Below are positions 56,529-64,000 of a stretch of 64,000 nucleotides of DNA, piece by piece. Source of the stretch: Mycolicibacterium sp. GF69 (GTDB lineage: Bacteria; Actinomycetota; Actinomycetes; Mycobacteriales; Mycobacteriaceae); assembly GCF_003284965.1 (NCBI RefSeq), contig NZ_QMEW01000009.1:86929-150928 (forward strand). The letters run 5' to 3'. How positions within the stretch are numbered: position 1 is the stretch's first letter; each line of letters begins with the position of its first letter. The notes below the pieces were generated by a model. That model was not told where the DNA came from. It saw only the letters and a program-made list of their open reading frames with translations, and made no database searches. A program made the translations under genes and the position numbers.

Positions 56529-56577
56529 TGTGAGGTTTCATCCGGGACACGCCGGACCTGGCGTATGAGAACGCACA
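56529..56577. terminator. Imperfect hairpin between CocE-like and DUF1802 genes
   Basis: TGTGAGGTTTCAT...ACACGCC and GGCGTATGAGAACGCACA form an interrupted dyad 18 bp after the CocE stop and 16 bp from the DUF1802 stop. It belongs in shape with the hairpins at 33668-33716 and 34153-34217. Likely a bidirectional terminator. Confidence 0.5.
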
Positions 56578-56593
56578 GTCACACGATCGCGAC

Positions 56594-57154
56594 TCAGCCC
56601 ACCGCGCGATGCACCCGGTCGGCGATGTCGTTCAGGGTGGCATCGTCGTGTACCGGCGCCGCCCACTGCGGGTTGACCGGCAGGTGCACCCAACTGGTAC
56701 AGCCCGCGTATTCGGGCGTGCGCACCAGCCGCAGCGGTCGCTCCAGCGGACTGGCCTGGACGACCAGGGCGGTGAGTCGATGTTTGGGCCGGAAATCGAC
56801 TCGGTCGGCGCGAATCGACTGATCAGTCCAAATATGCAGGGGTGCAATCGATCTCAATTCTTCCGGTCGATTCACCTCGATGGCGGCGGCGACGCGGACG
56901 CCCGCGCGGATCACCACCGCGTCGTCGCTGCTGTCGGCCCCCGCCGTGGCAAGCAGGTCGCGGTGCTCGGGCCGCACCCGCTCGGTGTGTGAATGCGCGA
57001 CGGTCGGGAACAGCAGAAACCGTGACGCCGCCACCGCGAACCGCTTCTCGTGGATACCACCCTTGCGCAGCAGGATGGTCTGCCTGCCGTCCAGCAATGC
57101 ATGCACCGCCGCACTCCACTCCTTGAGCGCGGGCTGAGTCAGCGTCGTGGTCAT
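56594..57154 (-). CDS. DUF1802 family protein
   Basis: A 186-residue soluble protein. TLTQPALKEWSAAVHALLDG, ILLRKGGIHEKRFAVAASRF and LLFPTVAHSHTERVRPEH match DUF1802, a widespread family of unknown function. The central region is predicted to bind a ligand via the conserved K-G-G and H residues, but no activity is known. It lies 9 bp from the DUF2277 gene on the same strand. Confidence 0.87.
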   Translation of the reverse strand: MTTTLTQPALKEWSAAVHALLDGRQTILLRKGGIHEKRFAVAASRFLLFPTVAHSHTERVRPEHRDLLATAGADSSDDAVVIRAGVRVAAAIEVNRPEELRSIAPLHIWTDQSIRADRVDFRPKHRLTALVVQASPLERPLRLVRTPEYAGCTSWVHLPVNPQWAAPVHDDATLNDIADRVHRAVG

Positions 57155-57163
57155 CGGGGGCCG

Positions 57164-57439
57164 CTATGTCGCCTGGGCGGCCTGGATTCGGGCCCGCACT
57201 TCGGGCCGGCGCAGCGGCGGCACCGTCTTGGGCGGTTGACGCCGCGGCGGCAGCGCGGACAACAGCCGCCGGGTCGTGGCGGTGACCTCGGCGACGGCGG
57301 CTTCGAAGGCGTCGGCGTTGGCGGCGGTGGGCCGGGTGATGCCGCTGACTTTGCGGATGTACTGGCGAGCGGCGGCCTCGACCTCTTCGTCAGTGGCTGC
57401 GGGTTCCAGCCCGCGTAGTTCGGTGATGTTTCGGCACAT
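57164..57439 (-). CDS. DUF2277 family protein
   Basis: A 91-residue protein starting MCRNITELRGLEPAATDEEV, the diagnostic start of DUF2277, followed by EAAARQYIRKVSGITRPTAA. Function unknown. The ATG at 57439 is required by that motif; the frame extends upstream without likeness to the family. It probably forms a transcription unit with DUF1802 and is divergent from the enoyl-CoA hydratase gene (22-bp gap). Confidence 0.92.
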   Translation of the reverse strand: MCRNITELRGLEPAATDEEVEAAARQYIRKVSGITRPTAANADAFEAAVAEVTATTRRLLSALPPRRQPPKTVPPLRRPEVRARIQAAQAT

Positions 57440-57461
57440 GGCTCCACGATAGGTTCGACGG

Positions 57462-58217
57462 GTGACTGACGACATCCTGCTCATCGACACCCGGGATCGG
57501 GTGCGCACGCTGACCCTCAACCGGCCGCAGTCGCGCAATGCGCTGTCGGCCGAACTGCGCAGGCGGTTCTACGGTGCGCTCGGCGAAGCGCAGGCCGACG
57601 ACGATGTCGACGTCGTGATCGTCACCGGCGCCGACCCGGTGTTCTGCGCGGGGCTGGACCTCAAAGAATTGGGTGACACCACGGACCTCCCCGACATCTC
57701 GCCGAAGTGGCCCCCGATGACCAAACCCGTGATCGGCGCGATCAACGGCGCTGCCGTCACCGGTGGGCTCGAGATCGCCCTGTACTGCGATGTGCTGATC
57801 GCCTCCGAACAAGCCCGGTTCGCCGACACGCATGCCCGGGTCGGGCTGCTGCCGACGTGGGGGCTCTCGGTGCGGCTCCCGCAGAAGGTCGGCATCGGTA
57901 TGGCCAGGCGGATGAGCCTGACCGGGGACTATCTGTCGGCAGCCGAGGCGTTGCGTACCGGCCTGGTCACCCAGGTGGTGCCGCATGCCGAGTTGATGGC
58001 GACTGCCCGGCAGGTCGCGGCCTCGATCGTCGGCAACAACCAGCGCGCCGTGGGCGCGCTGCTCGCGTCGTATCACCGCATCGATGAGGCGCAGACCAAC
58101 GAGGGGTTGTGGATCGAAGCAGCGTCGGCGCGGGAGTGGATGCGCACCGCCAGCGGAGATGACATCGCCGCCAACCGCGAGGCGGTGCTGCAGCGGGGCC
58201 GTACCCAGGTCCGCTGA
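57462..58217 (+). CDS. Enoyl-CoA hydratase/isomerase family protein
   Basis: Crotonase-fold enzyme of 251 residues. The oxyanion and CoA elements are VFCAGLDLKELG and IGAINGAAVTGGLEIALYCD; the second catalytic region is in THARVGLLPTWGLSVRLPQ, where a Gly/Leu replaces one of the usual Glu residues, so activity may differ from classic hydratase. The start is a GTG at 57462. A hairpin with a preceding T-run follows the stop. Confidence 0.88.
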   Translation: MTDDILLIDTRDRVRTLTLNRPQSRNALSAELRRRFYGALGEAQADDDVDVVIVTGADPVFCAGLDLKELGDTTDLPDISPKWPPMTKPVIGAINGAAVTGGLEIALYCDVLIASEQARFADTHARVGLLPTWGLSVRLPQKVGIGMARRMSLTGDYLSAAEALRTGLVTQVVPHAELMATARQVAASIVGNNQRAVGALLASYHRIDEAQTNEGLWIEAASAREWMRTASGDDIAANREAVLQRGRTQVR

Positions 58218-58233
58218 GATTCCCCCTTTTTTA

Positions 58234-58271
58234 GCTCGAGAGTGCGGGTTTGCACACGACCCGCCCCGAGC
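58234..58271 (+). terminator. Terminator hairpin after enoyl-CoA hydratase gene
   Basis: GCTCG...GCGGGT, nine bases, ACCCGC..CGAGC: two paired segments with a small bulge, 16 bp after the stop. The pyrimidine run cccccttttttt-like stretch sits before, not after, the stem, so release efficiency is unclear. Confidence 0.55.
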
Positions 58272-58278
58272 CATAGCA

Positions 58279-58322
58279 GCGCTTCGTTCACGCTCGTACG
58301 CTGACGAGCGTGAACGAAGCGC
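58279..58322. repeat. Perfect 19-bp inverted repeat over the methyltransferase start
   Basis: The arms 58279-58297 and 58304-58322 are exact reverse complements with a 6-base loop. The right arm contains the GTG start codon (58310) of the following methyltransferase gene and its first four codons. In RNA this would be a very stable hairpin hiding the start; in DNA it could be an operator. Confidence 0.9.
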
Positions 58323-58876
58323 ATGAGTACTGCGGCAGCGACGAGTGGCGCCAGCTGATCCGCGAAGTCATCCTGCCCTGGGCATTGGGGGAAACCGACC
58401 TCGGCGACGATGTGCTCGAGGTCGGTCCGGGCTACGGCGCCACCACCGATGTGTTGAGCCGATCGGTGCCGCGGTTGACATCGGTGGAGATCGACGACGA
58501 GCTGGCCGCGATGTTGGGCGAGCGGTTCGCTGATGTGCCCACCGTCGACATCGTGCGTGGTGACGCGACGGCGCTTCCTTATCGCGACGAACGCTTCAGC
58601 GGTGCAGCGTGTTTCACGATGCTGCACCACGTCCCCACCGTTGAACTCCAGGACCGCCTGTTCGCCGAGGTCGCCCGCGTACTACGGCCCGGCGCGGCGT
58701 TGGTGGCCAGCGACAGCCTCGGCAGCGACGAGTTGGCGGTCGCACACGAGGGCGACACCTACAACCCCGTGGACCCGACCACGCTTGAAGACCGGTTGAC
58801 AGCGGCCGGTTTCGGTGAAGTCCGAGTCAAGACAACGGAGTTCGGCTGGGCCGCCGTGGCGCGCGTCGGTAAGTAG
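58310..58876 (+). CDS. Class I SAM-dependent methyltransferase
   Basis: A 188-residue methyltransferase. The SAM-binding motif I is VLEVGPGYGATTDVLSR, motif II acid in SVEIDDELAAML, and motif III region in GAACFTMLHHVPTVELQDRL. The substrate is unknown. The start is a GTG at 58310 inside a perfect inverted repeat; a later start would remove conserved helix residues before motif I. It converges on dinF. Confidence 0.85.
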   Translation: MNEAHEYCGSDEWRQLIREVILPWALGETDLGDDVLEVGPGYGATTDVLSRSVPRLTSVEIDDELAAMLGERFADVPTVDIVRGDATALPYRDERFSGAACFTMLHHVPTVELQDRLFAEVARVLRPGAALVASDSLGSDELAVAHEGDTYNPVDPTTLEDRLTAAGFGEVRVKTTEFGWAAVARVGK

Positions 58877-58898
58877 CGCACCCTCTCGCCCAACTGGA

Positions 58899-60206
58899 CT
58901 AGCCCGTGCCCGGGACCAACCACCGGCCCGAAAACGCGCGCCAGCCCACGAACACCAATCGCAGCACCATGAACGACGACAGCCCCGCCCAGATCCCGAC
59001 CAGACCCCAGCCAAACGCCAGCGACAACCAGATCAACGGCAAGAAGCCCACGAGCGCACTCGCCAGCGTCGCATTGCGCATGAACTTCGCGTCACCGGCC
59101 CCCAACAGCACGCCGTCGAGCGCGAAAACGATTCCGGCGACCGGTAATTGGGCCACCATGAACCACCACGGCACGCCGATCGCGTCGAGTACCGATCGGT
59201 CGTCGGTGAAGACTCTGGGCAACACCGATGCCCCGACCGCGAACACGATGGCCAGCACCGCCGAAGCGAGCGTCGAAAAAATCGTCACCCGCCATGCCAC
59301 CGATTTGGCGTGCAGCAGCTGACCCGCTCCCAGCGCCGCGCCCACGAGCGACTGAGCGGCGATCGCCAGCGAATCCAGTACCAAGGCAAGAAAGTTCCAC
59401 AACTGCAGCACAACCTGGTGTGCGGCGACCGCTGCTGCGCCGAACCGGGCGGCGACGGCCCCGGCTGACACGAAACACGTCTGGAAGGCCAGCGTCCGCA
59501 GCACCAGGTCGCGGCCCATCACCACCTGAGCGCGCAACACCTCCGGGTGAATCCCCAGCCGAACCCGTTCGATCAGCAGCGCGCGAAAGAACAGCACCGC
59601 GGCCAGCCACTGCCCCACCAGATTCGCGACCGCCGAGCCCGGCAGCCCCAGTCGGGGCATGCCGAGCCAGCCGTACACCAGCAGTGGGCACAGCACCGCC
59701 GAGACCGCGAACCCGAACACCACGAATTTCAGCGGCCGCACGGTGTCCTGAACCCCGCGCATCCATCCGTTGCCAGCCGCCGACACCAGGATCGCGGGCA
59801 CACCGAAGATCGCGAAGCGCACCCACGACAGTGCTTCGTCAGCGATCTCTCCGCCATCGGAGGTCCCGGCCAGCGCCGATACCAACGGCACCGCGAAGCT
59901 TTGCACCACCGCGACGATCACCGTGCCCAGCCCGAGGGCGAGCCACGTCGCCTGCACCCCTTCCCCGACCGCCGCCGCGCGGTCACCGGCGCCGAAGAAG
60001 CGGGCAGAGCGCGCGGTCGTCCCGTAGGACAGAAAGGTCATCTGCGAACTCAGCGTGGTCAGGATCAGGCCGCCGATCGCCAGCCCGGCCAGCGCCAGCG
60101 CGCCCAACCGGCCCACCACCGCGAGGTCGAACAGCAGATAGATCGGTTCGGCGGCCAGCACGCCGAGCGCAGGCACCGCCAGCGCGGCGATCCGGCGGCC
60201 GGTCAC
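58899..60206 (-). CDS. dinF: MATE family efflux transporter DinF
   Basis: Multidrug/toxin extrusion-type transporter with about 12 membrane helices, beginning RRIAALAVPALGVLAAEPIY. The gene order dinF-nrnA-rbfA-infB equals Rv2836c-Rv2839c. I place the start at GTG 60206 (435 residues); a TTG at 60242, overlapping the nrnA stop, is an alternative. No LexA box was seen directly upstream, since it lies within an operon. Substrate unknown. Confidence 0.9.
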   Translation of the reverse strand: MTGRRIAALAVPALGVLAAEPIYLLFDLAVVGRLGALALAGLAIGGLILTTLSSQMTFLSYGTTARSARFFGAGDRAAAVGEGVQATWLALGLGTVIVAVVQSFAVPLVSALAGTSDGGEIADEALSWVRFAIFGVPAILVSAAGNGWMRGVQDTVRPLKFVVFGFAVSAVLCPLLVYGWLGMPRLGLPGSAVANLVGQWLAAVLFFRALLIERVRLGIHPEVLRAQVVMGRDLVLRTLAFQTCFVSAGAVAARFGAAAVAAHQVVLQLWNFLALVLDSLAIAAQSLVGAALGAGQLLHAKSVAWRVTIFSTLASAVLAIVFAVGASVLPRVFTDDRSVLDAIGVPWWFMVAQLPVAGIVFALDGVLLGAGDAKFMRNATLASALVGFLPLIWLSLAFGWGLVGIWAGLSSFMVLRLVFVGWRAFSGRWLVPGTG

Positions 60207-60234
60207 CGGAGCGTCCGGCGGCTCCGTTCCGGGC

Positions 60235-61711
<1,477 letters not shown>

Positions 61712-61715
61712 TTCG

Positions 61716-64000
61716 TCACCCGCGCTCTTTTTCGACCAGCTCGTACGTCTCGATGACATCGCCTTCTTTGATGTCGGAGTACGTCAGCGTCAGACCGCAT
61801 TCGTAACCCTCGCGAACCTCGGTGACGTCGTCCTTCTCCCGGCGCAGCGAGGACACGGTGAGGTTCTCGGCCACCACGATGTTGTCGCGCAACAGCCTGG
61901 CCTTCGCGTTGCGACGCATGATCCCGGACTGGACGAGGCAACCGGCGATGTTGCCGACCTTCGACGACCGGAAGATCGCACGGATCTCAGCGCGGCCGAG
62001 CTCCTTCTCCTCGTAGATCGGCTTGAGCATGCCCTTGAGCGCGCTCTCGATCTCGTCGATGGCCTGGTAGATGATCGAGTAGTAGCGGATCTCCACACCC
62101 TCGCGGTTGGCCAGCTCCGTGGCCTTGCCCTCCGCGCGGACGTTGAAGCCGATGATGATCGCATCCGAGGCCGACGCCAGGTTGACGTTGGTCTCGGTGA
62201 CGCCACCAACGCCACGGTCGATGACCCGCAGCTCGACTTCGTCGTCGACCTGGATGCCCAGCAGGGCCTCCTCGAGCGCTTCGACCGTACCGGCGTTGTC
62301 GCCCTTGAGGATCAGGTTCAGCTGGCTGGTTTCCTTCAGCGCCGAATCCAGGTCCTCGAGGCTGATCCGCTTACGGCTGCGCGCGGCCAACGCGTTGCGC
62401 TTGCGCGCGCTGCGCCGGTCGGCGATCTGACGCGCGATGCGGTCCTCGTCGACGACGAGCAGGTTGTCACCGGCGCCGGGCACCGACGTGAAGCCGATGA
62501 CCTGGACAGGCCGTGACGGCAGCGCCTCGGCGACGTCCTCGCCGTGCTCGTCGACCATGCGACGGACGCGACCGTAGGCGTCGCCTGACACGATCGAATC
62601 ACCGACACGCAGCGTGCCGCGCTGGATGAGCACGGTGGCCACCGGGCCGCGGCCGCGGTCCAGATGTGCCTCGATCGCCACACCCTGGGCTTCCATGTCG
62701 GGATTGGCTCGCAGGTCCAGGGCCGCGTCGGCGGTCAGCACGACCGCTTCCAGCAGCGCCTCGATGTTGGTGCCCTGCTTGGCCGAGATGTCGACGAACA
62801 TCGTGTCGCCGCCGTAGTCCTCGGGGATCAGCCCGTACTCGGTGAGCTGGCCGCGGATCTTGGCCGGATCGGCGCCTTCCTTGTCGATCTTGTTGATCGC
62901 CACCACGACCGGCACCTCGGCGGCCTGCGCGTGGTTGATCGCCTCGACGGTCTGCGGCATCACGCCGTCGTCGGCGGCGACCACCAGGATCGCGATGTCG
63001 GTGGCCTTCGCACCGCGAGCACGCATGGCGGTGAACGCCTCGTGACCCGGGGTGTCGATGAACGTGATCGGCCGGATGTTGCCGTCGAGATCGACCTCCA
63101 CCTGGTAGGCACCGATGTGCTGGGTGATGCCGCCGGCTTCGCCCTCGCGGACGTTGGCCTGCCGGATCGTGTCCAGCAGCCGGGTCTTGCCGTGGTCGAC
63201 GTGACCCATGACCGTGACCACCGGTGGGCGCTGTTCCAGATCGGCCTCGTCCCCGGCGTCTTCTCCGTAGGAGAGGTCGAAGGACTCCAGCAGCTCGCGG
63301 TCCTCGTCCTCCGGCGAGACGACCTGAACCTTGTAGTTCATCTCGCTGCCGAGCAGTTCGAGGGTCTCGTCGCCGACCGACTGCGTCGCGGTCACCATCT
63401 CGCCGAGGTTGAACAATGCCTGCACCAGCGCAGCCGGGTTGGCGTCGATCTTCTCGGCGAAGTCGCTCAGCGAGGCACCGCGGGCCAACCGGATGGTCTC
63501 ACCGTTGCCGTGCGGCAACCGGACACCGCCGACGACCGGCGCCTGCATGTTCTCGTATTCGGCGCGTTTCGCCCGCTTCGACTTACGCCCCCGCTTGGGT
63601 GCACCGCCGGGCCGACCGAATGCACCGGCCGCTCCGCCGCGCTGACCGGGCCGGCCACCGCCGCCGGGGCGACCGCGGAAACCACCACCGGCCGGCGCGC
63701 CTGCGCCTCCGCCGCGGTAGTTACCACCACCACCGCCGCCACCGCCGGGGCCGCCAGGACGGCCACCGCCGCCACCGGGTCCGCGGCCGCCGGGGCCGGG
63801 ACGGGGACCGCCGGGGCGACCCATCGCCCCTGGTCGCGCGCCAGGCGGACGGGGCGGCATGTTGCCGGGGGTCGCACCGCCCGGGCGCGGGGCACCGGGA
63901 CGCGGAGCACCGGGCCCGGGTCGCGGGCCTTGCGGACGCGGTATCGGCCGGTCGACCGGCTGTTGAGAGGAGAACGGGTTGTTGCCGACGCGGGGAACGC
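61716..64000 (-). CDS. infB: Translation initiation factor IF-2 (5' end outside window)
   Basis: GTPase that places initiator tRNA on the 30S subunit. The G1 motif is [21 protein letters not shown]3 in [20 protein letters not shown] and G4 [10 protein letters not shown]. The C-terminal domains reach the stop at 61716. Upstream of the IF2N region the frame is extremely Gly/Pro/Arg-rich and stays open to base 64000, so the N-terminus lies beyond the window. First gene of the infB-rbfA-nrnA-dinF unit visible here. Confidence 0.97.
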   Translation of the reverse strand, partial: VPRVGNNPFSSQQPVDRPIPRPQGPRPGPGAPRPGAPRPGGATPGNMPPRPPGARPGAMGRPGGPRPGPGGRGPGGGGGRPGGPGGGGGGGGNYRGGGAGAPAGGGFRGRPGGGGRPGQRGGAAGAFGRPGGAPKRGRKSKRAKRAEYENMQAPVVGGVRLPHGNGETIRLARGASLSDFAEKIDANPAALVQALFNLGEMVTATQSVGDETLELLGSEMNYKVQVVSPEDEDRELLESFDLSYGEDAGDEADLEQRPPVVTVMGHVDHGKTRLLDTIRQANVREGEAGGITQHIGAYQVEVDLDGNIRPITFIDTPGHEAFTAMRARGAKATDIAILVVAADDGVMPQTVEAINHAQAAEVPVVVAINKIDKEGADPAKIRGQLTEYGLIPEDYGGDTMFVDISAKQGTNIEALLEAVVLTADAALDLRANPDMEAQGVAIEAHLDRGRGPVATVLIQRGTLRVGDSIVSGDAYGRVRRMVDEHGEDVAEALPSRPVQVIGFTSVPGAGDNLLVVDEDRIARQIADRRSARKRNALAARSRKRISLEDLDSALKETSQLNLILKGDNAGTVEALEEALLGIQVDDEVELRVIDRGVGGVTETNVNLASASDAIIIGFNVRAEGKATELANREGVEIRYYSIIYQAIDEIESALKGMLKPIYEEKELGRAEIRAIFRSSKVGNIAGCLVQSGIMRRNAKARLLRDNIVVAENLTVSSLRREKDDVTEVREGYECGLTLTYSDIKEGDVIETYELVEKERG
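63640..63900 (-). repeat. Gly/Arg/Pro-rich low-complexity segment of infB
   Basis: Runs of GGC, GGT, CCG and CGG codons encode a disordered linker with long glycine stretches in the IF-2 N-terminal region. This is typical of actinobacterial IF-2; the repeat content makes assembly errors and length variation likely. Confidence 0.8.

Noticed and set aside
57462..58217. Assigning the crotonase-fold gene as echA of a specific pathway
   Set aside because: One usual catalytic Glu region is altered and no beta-oxidation genes adjoin, so only the family can be named.

Overview
The window looks like chromosome of a fast-growing mycobacterium (Mycolicibacterium type). GC content is high, GTG starts are common, genes overlap by ATGA or GTGA, and many products are mycobacterial: PptT/PptH, a DUF3046 protein, a mycofactocin-coupled SDR, F420-type LLM oxidoreductase, ClgR-PspA and RNase J. 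Gene order follows the M. tuberculosis Rv2732c-Rv2839c block with lineage-specific gains and losses. No rRNA, tRNA, CRISPR array, insertion sequence or prophage was seen.

Region 1 (1-4.5 kb): a membrane-protein fragment, miaB, a decayed 5' fragment of a glutamate-transporter ATPase gene (gluA-like), an LLM oxidoreductase, then recX and an intein-free recA. recA has a LexA box and a RecA-NDp/PafBC-type promoter. Region 2 (4.6-20.2 kb) is the main accessory feature: an 18-gene plus-strand [NiFe]-hydrogenase island placed between recA and the DUF3046 gene that normally follows it. It encodes a group 1h (high-affinity, atmospheric-H2 type) small and large subunit, HypA, B, C (twice), D, E and F, a maturation endopeptidase, an Nfu/Rieske-like fusion protein, the DUF5947 and DUF6084 proteins, an unassigned 445-residue protein, a 39-residue membrane peptide, a DUF6390-like protein, a SIS-HypC-like fusion and a second SIS protein. 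No regulator, membrane anchor or HypX is encoded in it. A disordered 148-residue protein follows.

Region 3 (20.7-41.3 kb): DUF3046, a UGT-like transferase, an EphG-like epoxide hydrolase, pspM-pspA-clgR (envelope stress), pgsA, argA, ftsK, a DUF2834 protein, a monooxygenase-fold protein with a mycofactocin SDR, RNase J-dapA, thyX, a DUF4193 protein, a YcaQ-like protein, thyA-dfrA, dienelactone hydrolase, a CitE-like lyase, four small genes ending with dapB, and a stress-protein-like gene. Region 4 (41.3-64 kb): class A beta-lactamase, pepR-gpsI, rpsO, ribF, sirR/mntR, truB-pptT-pptH, a DUF3558-like secreted protein, a sulfotransferase pair with a divergent TetR gene, a CocE-like hydrolase, DUF1802, DUF2277, enoyl-CoA hydratase and methyltransferase genes, and dinF-nrnA-rbfA-infB (infB runs off the right edge).

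Between genes there are several hairpins and short repeats: a tandem 32-bp repeat and a third copy at gene junctions downstream of dapB, two related GAGCGCTC hairpins after dfrA and ribF, a perfect 19-bp inverted repeat over a start codon, and a G-rich structured element resembling a c-di-AMP riboswitch with no gene to control. The most interesting system is the hydrogenase island, in particular its Cys4 Rieske-like fusion, the SIS/HypC-like pair and the three proteins of unknown function.
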